The notes under the pieces: generated by a model
The model's database searches: none
What the model saw: only the letters and a program-made list of their open reading frames with translations
What the model was told of the DNA's origin: nothing
Position numbers and translations under genes: made by a program
Assembly: GCA_002387565.1 (NCBI GenBank)
Contig: DGJT01000001.1
Location: 1-17,130, forward strand
From: Akkermansiaceae bacterium UBA4589
GTDB taxonomy: Bacteria > Verrucomicrobiota > Verrucomicrobiia > Verrucomicrobiales > Akkermansiaceae
Direction: 5' to 3'
Length of the DNA: 17,130 bases
In this document: positions 1-7,168 of the stretch, one piece after another
Position numbering within the stretch: the stretch's first letter is position 1
Layout: each line of letters begins with the position of its first letter

Positions 1-198
1 TCATTGTTACTTGGGCACGAAGATGAGCAAAAAGATGCTGATGAGGTTACTCAACAGGATTCAAGCGATGGTGATACTGACGATGATGCAGATGACGATA
101 CTGACGATGCCACGGATGATGACAATGAGTCTTTAGAAGATGAAGATTCAGAAGGTAGTTCAGAACAAGTAGTGACTCAAAAACAAGAAAAGGCATGA
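1..198 (+). CDS. C-terminal fragment of an unidentified protein with a long acidic tail
   Basis: This is the 3' end of a gene that begins before the window; the frame is open from base 1 and closes with TGA at 196-198. The visible 65 residues start with a short hydrophobic stretch (SLLLGHEDE) and are then dominated by Asp, Glu, Ser and Thr, with runs such as DDDADDDTDDATDDD. Such a tail is almost certainly disordered and strongly negative, as seen at the ends of some nucleic-acid-binding or ribosome-associated proteins, but the functional part is outside the window and I cannot name the family. Its stop codon overlaps the next start as ATGA (195-198), which suggests translational coupling with the small membrane protein that follows. 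Confidence 0.6.
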   Translation, partial: SLLLGHEDEQKDADEVTQQDSSDGDTDDDADDDTDDATDDDNESLEDEDSEGSSEQVVTQKQEKA

Positions 199-359
199 AA
201 AAACTTAATATCAAAGAGGAGCAAATCATTAAGGTACTCATCTTAATCATAGCTATTATTATTTGGTTCACTATCAAGGTGACGATTCAATCTCCTTTGT
301 TTGAGGAGGCTAAGCCTGCTGTGAAAAGCAGTGCTGAGGCTAAAATTTTAGCTGAGTAA
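195..359 (+). CDS. 54-residue single-span membrane protein, function unknown
   Basis: The short frame starts with ATG at 195, overlapping the TGA of the upstream gene by four bases, and ends with TAA at 357-359, six bases before bioD. The product has a Lys-rich N-terminus (MKKLNIKEEQIIK), one strongly hydrophobic segment at about residues 14-28 (VLILIIAIIIWFTIK) and a short Ala/Glu/Lys-rich tail. This layout predicts a small bitopic inner-membrane protein. No family is recognised. The stop/start overlap and the very short gap to bioD support a real coupled gene in one transcription unit rather than a chance frame. It could be an accessory subunit of whatever the acidic-tailed upstream protein does; that is inference. 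Confidence 0.55.
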   Translation: MKKLNIKEEQIIKVLILIIAIIIWFTIKVTIQSPLFEEAKPAVKSSAEAKILAE

Positions 360-365
360 TTAGAT

Positions 366-1079
366 ATGAAGGCTAAAACTTACTTTATTGCGGGTACAGA
401 TACGGATGTCGGCAAGACTTATATCACCGCGCTTTTAACCAAAGCTCTGCGTCAGCAGGGTATCAATGCTGTGGCTTACAAACCTGTGGCTTGTGGCTCT
501 ACTGAGGATGCTCAGCAGTTGTTTGCGGCTTATACTGAGAATCCTATTGAGGGTGTGCCTGTGCTTGATTTAGAGATTGCGGATATTTGTCCTGTGTATT
601 TTCAGTTACCTGCCTCGCCTTATACCGCAATGAAAGTGAGTGGACATGAGGATCAAGCGTCTCAACTCGTACAAGAGATGAATGAGAGTCTGACTTACTT
701 GCAAGAAAACTTTGATGTGGTCCTAGTTGAGGGTGTTGGAGGCTGGGAGGTTCCTCTTATGAAGGATATGAGCATGGCTGATTGGGTGTTTGAGTTGTCA
801 CAGCGTTGCACACATCCTTTAGAGATTTTACTAGTAGCAGATAATAAGCTCGGCATGCTCAATCATACCAAGCTTACGACTATGGCAATTAGAGCTAGAG
901 GCTTGGTCTGTCAGTACCTCATCCTCAATTATACCAAGGAAGAATGGAGCTCGGTATGTATTAGTAATCGTGCCGAAATAGGCGATTGGGCAGGGGTTGA
1001 ATTGCTCAGTGAAGTGATTCATGGACAGGACTATTTGGAGTTGCCTGAGTTATTCTTACAGCAGGTTGCCCAAGTTTAA
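366..1079 (+). CDS. bioD: ATP-dependent dethiobiotin synthetase BioD
   Basis: BioD closes the ureido ring of dethiobiotin from 7,8-diaminopelargonate, CO2 and ATP, the penultimate step of biotin synthesis, in the cytosol. The 237-residue product is normal length for the family. It shows the P-loop GTDTDVGKT at residues 10-18, the KPV segment at 39-41 that follows the second strand, and the family signature VEGVGGWEVPL at 121-131, where most homologues have GAGGW or similar. The start at 366 gives the usual short lead into the P-loop strand. It sits six bases after the 54-residue membrane protein. No other bio gene is visible in the window, so the rest of the pathway must lie elsewhere. Confidence 0.93.
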   Translation: MKAKTYFIAGTDTDVGKTYITALLTKALRQQGINAVAYKPVACGSTEDAQQLFAAYTENPIEGVPVLDLEIADICPVYFQLPASPYTAMKVSGHEDQASQLVQEMNESLTYLQENFDVVLVEGVGGWEVPLMKDMSMADWVFELSQRCTHPLEILLVADNKLGMLNHTKLTTMAIRARGLVCQYLILNYTKEEWSSVCISNRAEIGDWAGVELLSEVIHGQDYLELPELFLQQVAQV

Positions 1080-1123
1080 TTCTGTATAGATAATGAATAA
1101 TCAACTTAGGCGTTGTTCTTTGC

Positions 1124-1153
1124 TTGATTTTTCATCTAACTCAGCTATTTAAT
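1124..1153 (+). promoter_or_regulatory. Possible sigma70-type promoter for the ilvE-ubiA-ftsW run
   Basis: In the 92-base gap after bioD, TTGATT (1124-1129) is followed 18 bases later by TTTAAT (1148-1153), four and five of six matches to the -35 and -10 consensus. It lies about 20 bases before the aminotransferase start. The region is A/T-rich, so chance matches are likely. Confidence 0.3.
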
Positions 1154-1171
1154 ACCTAACATTAATAAAAT

Positions 1172-2050
1172 ATGATGGCTCTTAAAATTTGGTTAGACGG
1201 TAAGTTAGTAGATGAAGCAGATGCAAAAATATCTGTTTTTGACCATGGATTGCTCTATGGTGATGGCGTTTTTGAAGGTATTCGCTTCTACTCTAACCGT
1301 GTGTTTAGATTAGATGAGCACATTCAGCGCCTCTATGATTCAGCTCAAGCTATCTTGCTTAATATCGAGCTTGATGAGAAAGAGCTTAAACAAGCTATCT
1401 TTGATACGATCAAGGCTAATGGCCTTAGTGATGGCTATATCCGCCTCGTAGCTACAAGAGGAACAGGTGATTTAGGGCTTAATCCTTACCTCTGTAAAAA
1501 GCCGAGTATTTTCATCATCACTTCTAAAATCAGTCTCTATCCAGAAGAGTATTACACCAAAGGTTTAGAAGTAGTTACTTGTTCTACCCGTAGACCAACA
1601 CCGACATCAATTAGTCCACAGATTAAATCACTCAACTACTTGAGCAATGTACTCGCCCGTGTGGAATCTATGCAAGCAGGTGGCCAAGAAGGTCTGATGC
1701 TTAATGAGCAAGGTTATGTGGCTGAATGTACTGGAGATAATATTTTTATTATAAAATCAGGCGTGCTTTATACGCCACTTATTTCTAATGGCGCTCTTGA
1801 TGGGATTACCCGTCAGGTTATTTTTGAACTAGCTGCTGATTTAGGTTACGAAGTCAAGGAGCAGAGTCTCACTAGATACGACATCTATACTGCAGACGAG
1901 TGTTTCCTCACTGGTAGTGCCGCAGAGGTCATCCCTGCTACTAAACTCGACCAGCGTAAGATTGGCACAGGAGAGGCGGGTGAAATAACTAAGCAACTCA
2001 TTGAAGCGTTTCATAAGCTCACTCAGAGCTCAGGCTCACCTGTAGTTTAA
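1172..2050 (+). CDS. ilvE: Class IV PLP aminotransferase, branched-chain amino acid transaminase type
   Basis: This enzyme most likely interconverts Leu, Ile or Val with their 2-oxo acids using 2-oxoglutarate/glutamate, the last step of branched-chain amino acid synthesis. The 292-residue protein carries the fold-type IV marks: the N-terminal FDHGLLYGDGVFEGIR block at 23-38, the PLP Schiff-base lysine expected at K152 in IKSLNYLSNVLA, E186 in the VAECTGDNIF segment that contacts the PLP pyridine nitrogen, and the phosphate-binding GITR at 211-214. The start is ATGATG, so either codon at 1172 or 1175 may be used. D-amino acid transaminase or 4-amino-4-deoxychorismate lyase share this fold; the GVFEGIRFY block favours IlvE. 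It is followed after 10 bases by the UbiA gene, suggesting an operon. Confidence 0.85.
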   Translation: MMALKIWLDGKLVDEADAKISVFDHGLLYGDGVFEGIRFYSNRVFRLDEHIQRLYDSAQAILLNIELDEKELKQAIFDTIKANGLSDGYIRLVATRGTGDLGLNPYLCKKPSIFIITSKISLYPEEYYTKGLEVVTCSTRRPTPTSISPQIKSLNYLSNVLARVESMQAGGQEGLMLNEQGYVAECTGDNIFIIKSGVLYTPLISNGALDGITRQVIFELAADLGYEVKEQSLTRYDIYTADECFLTGSAAEVIPATKLDQRKIGTGEAGEITKQLIEAFHKLTQSSGSPVV

Positions 2051-2060
2051 GCTACTAATC

Positions 2061-2966
2061 ATGATGAGGCAGCTTTTGAGAGATTATTTGAGCTCTTGTC
2101 GCTTGCCTAACTTGGCCTCTGTGTGGAGTCAGGTTATCTTGGCGTCTTGTCTTGTCTTTTTCTTTAATGATAAGGATTTTCAATTTGCTACGACCTATAG
2201 ACCTGATTTAAACATGCTCCTCATTACAGGAGCTGTGATGAGTTTACTGTATTTGTACGGTTGCTTGAGTGGTGATTGGTATGATGTTAAGTGGGACAAG
2301 CAGCATCAGCCTAGCAGACCTATTCCTAGTGGGCGTATACCACGTCATCATATAGGCTTGTTAGCTTTAATATGCTTGTCTGGGGCTGGTTATTTAGCGA
2401 CTTATTTGCCAGATAGAGTGTTTGTCTGGGTGACTGCACTGGCACTAGTTATTTCCCTCTACACCTTGTTTCATAAGCGTAATTTTGCTGCTAGGGTAGT
2501 TCTGATGGCGGCATGTCGAGCGTTGATTATCCCTGTGAGTGTGTTTACTCAAGTAGAATTGGATGCGTTTTGGGTGACTGTGGCTGGTGTGGCTAGCTTG
2601 AGCTTATTTTGTTATATTTTGAGTTTCATGCTGTCTTCAAAGCCTAAGTTTTCTAGATTTTTGCTCGCTTTGTGTGTGATTTTACAAATATTTATTGCGT
2701 ACTTGTACTTATCAAACCACGCATGGGCTAATGTCAGCCATTGGCTGATTGTGATTGCCTTAACAGGGCTTGCGGTATGGATTCATCGAGCTATCGGTAA
2801 ACCACAGGGCAAGTTTATTAAATTAAGTTTAGCATGGATGCCTGTCTTTGATTTGGGTGTGGCTGTGAGTGTAGCGCTAGTTAGTGGCTATTATTGGCTT
2901 ATGGCTGTACCATTTGTGGCTGTTGCTCTATGGTATATTCTGTCAAGGTTGGCCGATGCTGATTAA
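2061..2966 (+). CDS. UbiA-family prenyltransferase, EboC-like
   Basis: This is an intramembrane prenyltransferase of about 301 residues with eight or so hydrophobic segments. The first Asp-rich motif is present as GDWYDVKWDK with D72, D75 and D79, followed by the family-typical RPIPSG at 86-91. This binds Mg2+ and the prenyl diphosphate. The second conserved block, usually an R/K-rich loop then a CRALN-like helix, appears as FHKRNFAARVVLMAACRALI. The short length and the RPIPSG block resemble the EboC branch of the superfamily rather than classical UbiA or MenA, so the acceptor substrate cannot be assigned. It lies 10 bases after the aminotransferase and 11 bases before the SEDS gene, in an apparent operon. 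The usual Asn of the NDxxD motif is Gly here. Confidence 0.75.
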   Translation: MMRQLLRDYLSSCRLPNLASVWSQVILASCLVFFFNDKDFQFATTYRPDLNMLLITGAVMSLLYLYGCLSGDWYDVKWDKQHQPSRPIPSGRIPRHHIGLLALICLSGAGYLATYLPDRVFVWVTALALVISLYTLFHKRNFAARVVLMAACRALIIPVSVFTQVELDAFWVTVAGVASLSLFCYILSFMLSSKPKFSRFLLALCVILQIFIAYLYLSNHAWANVSHWLIVIALTGLAVWIHRAIGKPQGKFIKLSLAWMPVFDLGVAVSVALVSGYYWLMAVPFVAVALWYILSRLADAD

Positions 2967-2977
2967 GTCTATTCTTA

Positions 2978-4105
2978 ATGATGTTAAATGATAAACACGG
3001 GCGATTACTCTGGATTCCTCTGCTGTTAGCAGTGGCGTTTTTGCTCGCTGTGGGCCTCATTGCTCTTGCTAGTACCACTTATTGGTCAGAAGCAGGGAGT
3101 TACAAAGACTTGATTAAACAAAGTTGCGGTATTGGTATTGGGGTTGTTATTGCTTGGATTTTCTCACGGTTACCACAGGGGTTGTTCTTTTTTAAAAGAG
3201 GGTTATTACTCTGGTTTGCCTATATTGGTGTGGTGGCGTTGCTAGTGTGGTGTTTTACCTTTGATCCTATTAATGGTGAGCGTAGATGGGTGCAAATCCC
3301 TGGTATAGGTAGTTTCCAGCCGTCTGAGATTGCTAAGTCTGTACTGATGTTGGTGTTAGCTAATTATGCGTTCCTCTATCAAGATAGGCTCAAAGAGTTT
3401 AAAACAGGCTATATAGGCACTCATATTATTATGGGGATTATTGTATTACTTATCTTTTTTGAAACCGATATGGGTACAGCCATGTCATTAGGTATTGCGA
3501 GCTTGATTATGCTCAATGTGGCTGGCGTCAGGTTGTGGCATATTATGATTTCGGTGATTTTTGGGGTAACTGGCTTGGCTGTGGGAATTAGGCTCGATCC
3601 TGGTCGTTTTAACAGGATTATGGCTTTTTTAGATTTAGAAGCTCATAGACAAGGTAGTGGTTATCAGCAGTACAAAGCTCTGGAAGCCTTTCAAAGTGGG
3701 CGTATTTTTGGCACAGGCTTAGGTCAGGGCACAGAAAAGCACCAAGTTCCATTTGCGCACACGGATTTCATCTATTCAGCCATTGCCGAAGAAATGGGTA
3801 TGGTGATGAGTCTAAGTATCTTGCTGGCTTATGCTGTAATTGCCGTCGTTGGTATATTTATTGCGCTCGGCGCTAAGGATATATTCAACCGCTCTTTAGC
3901 TGTAGGGCTTACTGCGGTGATTGTGGTGCCAGCTTTTATCAATATTGGCGTAGTGACTGCGAGTCTACCTAACACAGGTCTACCGTTACCGCTCATTAGT
4001 TATGGTGGTACCAACCTGGTTCTGACCTTAGCTGCTGTAGGTTTACTGATGAATGTGTTTAGGCATACGAGTTATTTCTCGCGTAGATCTTTACGTAATA
4101 AATAG
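2978..4105 (+). CDS. ftsW: SEDS-family peptidoglycan polymerase, FtsW-like
   Basis: SEDS proteins polymerise lipid II into glycan strands together with a class B penicillin-binding protein: FtsW at the division septum, RodA in the elongasome. The 375-residue product has about ten membrane spans. Diagnostic stretches are RRWVQIPGIGSFQPSEIAK (102-120), ETDMGTAMSL (162-171), GTGLGQGTEKHQVPFAHTDFI (245-265), and the signature LPNTGLPLPLISYGGTNLV (330-348). The AHTDFI block contains D263, equivalent by position to the proposed catalytic Asp in the FtsW/RodA extracellular loop. AHTDFI and LPNTGLPLPLISYGG resemble FtsW more than RodA, but the two are hard to separate by eye. No division or murein genes surround it, and the partner penicillin-binding protein is not in the window. 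Confidence 0.82.
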   Translation: MMLNDKHGRLLWIPLLLAVAFLLAVGLIALASTTYWSEAGSYKDLIKQSCGIGIGVVIAWIFSRLPQGLFFFKRGLLLWFAYIGVVALLVWCFTFDPINGERRWVQIPGIGSFQPSEIAKSVLMLVLANYAFLYQDRLKEFKTGYIGTHIIMGIIVLLIFFETDMGTAMSLGIASLIMLNVAGVRLWHIMISVIFGVTGLAVGIRLDPGRFNRIMAFLDLEAHRQGSGYQQYKALEAFQSGRIFGTGLGQGTEKHQVPFAHTDFIYSAIAEEMGMVMSLSILLAYAVIAVVGIFIALGAKDIFNRSLAVGLTAVIVVPAFINIGVVTASLPNTGLPLPLISYGGTNLVLTLAAVGLLMNVFRHTSYFSRRSLRNK

Positions 4106-4119
4106 CGAAAGTACTCTGT

Positions 4120-5604
4120 TTAATCATAGAGCTTTTCAAGGAATTGTTCTGCATTTTTCAGGTGGAGCTCTTGTTTGCTTTCATCCATTTTGTCAAAGGT
4201 GTGTACTAGCATCCCAAGGCGAGGGTTAGAGAGAAAGAAATCACGATGGGTGTGCATAAAGCGCCAAAACAAACCATCCCACGTCTTTTGCCAGTCTCCT
4301 TTTTTGTAATTACTCATTTTCATTAAGTAGTTAGAGCCTGAAATATAAGGCTTGGTGGCAAATAAACCGCCATCGGCAAATTGACTCATGCCGTAGACAT
4401 TAGGAACCATGACCCAATCATAGGCGTCGATGAATAGCTCCATAAACCAACGGTAGATTTCATCAGGGTCAAACTCACACAACAACATAAAATTACCAAG
4501 TACCATAAGACGCTCTATATGATGAGCGTAACCATCACGTAGCACTTTTTTAATCGTGGTATCAATAGGGGTTATACCTGTAGTGCCATCATAGAAGCTA
4601 GAAGGTATAGGACGACTAAAGCCCCAATAGTTGCTAAGGCGTGATTGAGTGCCTTTGCATTCGTACATGCCTCGAATGAATTCACGCCAGCCTATAATTT
4701 GCCTGACAAATCCCTCTGTTGAGTTAATCGGCGTATCATTGGCCTCTGCGTGTGCTAGAGCGGCATCTATGACCTCCATAGGGCTTAGGATTCCCACATT
4801 GAGCATAGGAGTGAGGACGCTGTGATGTAAGATAGATTCCTCAGAGACAATAGCGTCTTCGTAATCTCCAAAGTCATGAAAACGGTAATCCAAAAACTGT
4901 TCCAACCATGCTAGAGCTTGTTTGCGGTGGTAGGCGTAGGGTGGTTGTAAGCTGATTTCTCCCAAATTAGAGCTGAAGTTCTGCTCCACATAATTCACGG
5001 CTTCTTCCCAATAATCGTCGGTTTGCGGACGATTAACTGCTGGAGGCTGATTGTTTTTAGGGTATTTCTTGCGATTAGCTACATCATAAGTCCACTTGCC
5101 ACCTGCAGGGTCACCATCTGGATCCATGAGTAAATCAAGCTTAACGCGCTGTTGCTTGTAAAAAGTAGTCTGAAAAAATGACTTCTTATCAGGTTTAAAG
5201 AAACTCTCTAAATCACTGCGAGTATTGATAAATAAAGGATTTTCATACTCTTTAAACTCTATTTTATGATGTTTGAGGCTCTGGGTGAGGTGTTTTTCTA
5301 ACCAGTTATCTGTGGGGTTGATATAGTTAATATGGGTGATGTCTTGTCCTACTAGTTCCTCAATGAGCGCCTTAATATCACTTGTAGGCTGTGGGCTCTC
5401 AATGTAATGAACAGTCAGTCCTTGAGCCCTGAGCTGGTCAGCATGATGACGCATGGAAGCTCGGTGGTAAGCTAATTTGGTTTTATGAAAGTTAAATTGC
5501 TTAAAGAACAAATGCTCTTCAACTAGATAAATGGGATTACCAAGCTCGTAGAGCTCATGCTGATTCAAGAGCTGATGTGGAAAAAGTAGGCTAATACTGG
5601 ACAT
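4120..5604 (-). CDS. Cryptochrome/photolyase of the prokaryotic (6-4)/FeS-BCP family, lacking the Fe-S cysteines
   Basis: This 494-residue protein has the architecture of the photolyase-related family that includes PhrB and CryB (Agrobacterium, Rhodobacter). It has an N-terminal Rossmann-like domain with the family-specific opening LLFPHQL (6-12) and LVEEHLFFKQFNFHKTKLAYHR, then an all-helical FAD domain. Recognisable FAD-domain blocks are GFVRQIIGWREFIRGMYE (298-315), YAHHIERLMVLGNFMLL (359-375), and DWVMVPNVYGMSQFADGG (396-413). Family members usually bind one 4Fe-4S cluster through four Cys, one before the YAHH helix and three after the SDY motif. Here those places read TPIDTTIKKV (345-354) and MSNYKKGDWQKTWDGLFW (430-447), with no Cys. 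The protein is therefore predicted cluster-free. It is the last gene of the leftward operon, eight bases after the preceding photolyase, and its stop faces the ftsW stop 14 bases away. The substrate, (6-4) photoproduct repair or signalling, is not settled by sequence. Confidence 0.88.
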   Translation of the reverse strand: MSSISLLFPHQLLNQHELYELGNPIYLVEEHLFFKQFNFHKTKLAYHRASMRHHADQLRAQGLTVHYIESPQPTSDIKALIEELVGQDITHINYINPTDNWLEKHLTQSLKHHKIEFKEYENPLFINTRSDLESFFKPDKKSFFQTTFYKQQRVKLDLLMDPDGDPAGGKWTYDVANRKKYPKNNQPPAVNRPQTDDYWEEAVNYVEQNFSSNLGEISLQPPYAYHRKQALAWLEQFLDYRFHDFGDYEDAIVSEESILHHSVLTPMLNVGILSPMEVIDAALAHAEANDTPINSTEGFVRQIIGWREFIRGMYECKGTQSRLSNYWGFSRPIPSSFYDGTTGITPIDTTIKKVLRDGYAHHIERLMVLGNFMLLCEFDPDEIYRWFMELFIDAYDWVMVPNVYGMSQFADGGLFATKPYISGSNYLMKMSNYKKGDWQKTWDGLFWRFMHTHRDFFLSNPRLGMLVHTFDKMDESKQELHLKNAEQFLEKLYD

Positions 5605-5612
5605 ATAGGCTG

Positions 5613-7148
5613 TTATTTATTGATAGATTTACGGCTACTACTTGATTTAGTTGGTTTTTTGCTAGGGCGAGCATGGGTGTAAACGATTCTTTTTGACTCT
5701 TGTTGCACCAAAGGATGTTTGCGGTGTGCCCATATTTTATCACGGGCTATACGACCACTAGTTTCGATATCTACAATGGGCTTAGGGTAATCCTCACCTA
5801 GCTTGATATTAAAGAAGACTTCGTCAAAAGGACTGATTTTCCAAGGTTCATGTATGAATTCAGCAGGGATATCCGCGAGTTCAGGCACCCATTTTTTAAT
5901 AAACAAGCCTTCTGGGTCATGCTCTTGGGATTGTTTAATAGGGTTGTACATCCTAATGGTGTTAATCCCTGTTGTGCCAGCTTGCATCTGAAATTGAGGG
6001 TAATGTATGCCAGGCTCATAATCTAAAAATAAATTAGCTAAATGATAGACTCCAGAGCGCCAATCTTGATCAAAATGGTGACAAAGCATAGAAACCACCA
6101 TAGCCCGCATTCTAAAGTTAATCCAACCTGTAGCCGCTAAACAGCGCATACAAGCATCCAATAGAGGAATACCTGTCATGCCTGTTTTCCAAGCCTTAAC
6201 CAGTTCAGGGTTTAGTGAACGCTCTAGGAGTTCATAGCCTCGGTTGATACATTCTGTTTCATAGCGGCACTCGACCTCAAACTTCTGAATAAAGTGACAA
6301 TGCCACTTAAGACGAGTGATAATACCAGAAAAAGCGCGTTTATTGGTCGCAAAATTAGGGTGATTAGCAATATGAGACACAGATTGCTTGATACTGATAT
6401 TGCCCCAAGCAAGGTAAGGGGACAATCGACCGCAAGAAGTTCTGCTCTGAGTAGGCTTAGAGATGTGTCTATGGTAGTTTTTGCCTCTTTCTTTGGTGAA
6501 TGAGCGCAGGTACTGCCATGCTCTCGATTCTCCAGCTGGCTGAAACAATTCAGGGTAATCCTCAAGCTCATTGATGAATTGAGTTGATAAGGTAAAAGGA
6601 TGTGCAAAATCTACAGTAGCTAACTGCATGTCGTAGGTATTATGTATGATGGGCTCTGCCATGGTTTGATACCATTGCTTATCCCAGCCTTCACGGTGTG
6701 AAATACCTCTGACGATGCCGTCTCTTTTGAACTCGTGCCAATGAACTCGGTGTTTTCTGAGTAATTGAGCTATGGCTTTATCTCTATTCCAGGTGAGTTG
6801 GATGCCGCTTTCTTGGTAGGAGAAGACTTGTTGTACCTCATAATGCTTCAAACAGTAGTCAAAAACCTCAACAGCATCGGCATGACACATATCTACTCGT
6901 CGCTGGCAATTCTGCAAACTCTTGTTCATGTCGAGCACACTATGATAGCAAAACTGTAAATGCCTAAGAGAGGTATCAGGATGCTCAATTAAGCTTGGCT
7001 CAAATAAAAAAAGGATTAAGTAGGGGAGGCCGGCCTGTTCTGCCGCCGCCAGTGCAGCGTGGTCCTGTACCCTCAAGTCACGCTTAAGCCAGACAATATT
7101 AATGGCTGGTTTAGCAGTTTTTGTTATAGAGTCAGGGCTAGAAGGCAT
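5613..7148 (-). CDS. Cryptochrome/photolyase-family protein with altered flavin pocket
   Basis: A canonical two-domain cryptochrome/photolyase of 511 residues. The N-terminal antenna domain begins NIVWLKRDLRVQDHAAL, and the C-terminal FAD domain includes GRLSPYLAWGNIS, TGIPLLDACMRCLAATGWINFRMRAM and MYNPIKQSQEHDPEG. A frame extension begins at 7211, but the ATG at 7148 is the better start: it removes a 43-base overlap with the upstream gene and gives the usual short lead into the IVWLKRDLR strand. The flavin-pocket block that reads about DxDxAxNxGGWQW in E. coli PhrB is DYEPGIHYPQFQM here (376-388). This replaces the Asn near flavin N5 and the first Trp of the electron chain. A basic tail (RPSKKPTKSSSSRKSINK) ends the protein and could add nonspecific DNA contact. 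CPD repair is possible, but a divergent repair or sensor role is equally open. Confidence 0.85.
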   Translation of the reverse strand: MPSSPDSITKTAKPAINIVWLKRDLRVQDHAALAAAEQAGLPYLILFLFEPSLIEHPDTSLRHLQFCYHSVLDMNKSLQNCQRRVDMCHADAVEVFDYCLKHYEVQQVFSYQESGIQLTWNRDKAIAQLLRKHRVHWHEFKRDGIVRGISHREGWDKQWYQTMAEPIIHNTYDMQLATVDFAHPFTLSTQFINELEDYPELFQPAGESRAWQYLRSFTKERGKNYHRHISKPTQSRTSCGRLSPYLAWGNISIKQSVSHIANHPNFATNKRAFSGIITRLKWHCHFIQKFEVECRYETECINRGYELLERSLNPELVKAWKTGMTGIPLLDACMRCLAATGWINFRMRAMVVSMLCHHFDQDWRSGVYHLANLFLDYEPGIHYPQFQMQAGTTGINTIRMYNPIKQSQEHDPEGLFIKKWVPELADIPAEFIHEPWKISPFDEVFFNIKLGEDYPKPIVDIETSGRIARDKIWAHRKHPLVQQESKRIVYTHARPSKKPTKSSSSRKSINK

Positions 7149-7168
7149 ATGGCTAAATTGATTTTCTA

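Noticed and set aside
4106..4119. Bidirectional terminator between ftsW and the convergent photolyase gene
   Set aside because: Only 14 bases separate the stops and I see no stable G/C stem with a T-tract.
6224..6607. Alternative minus-strand frame of 127 residues inside the photolyase gene
   Set aside because: It sits in another frame of a clear photolyase gene and has no recognisable motif.
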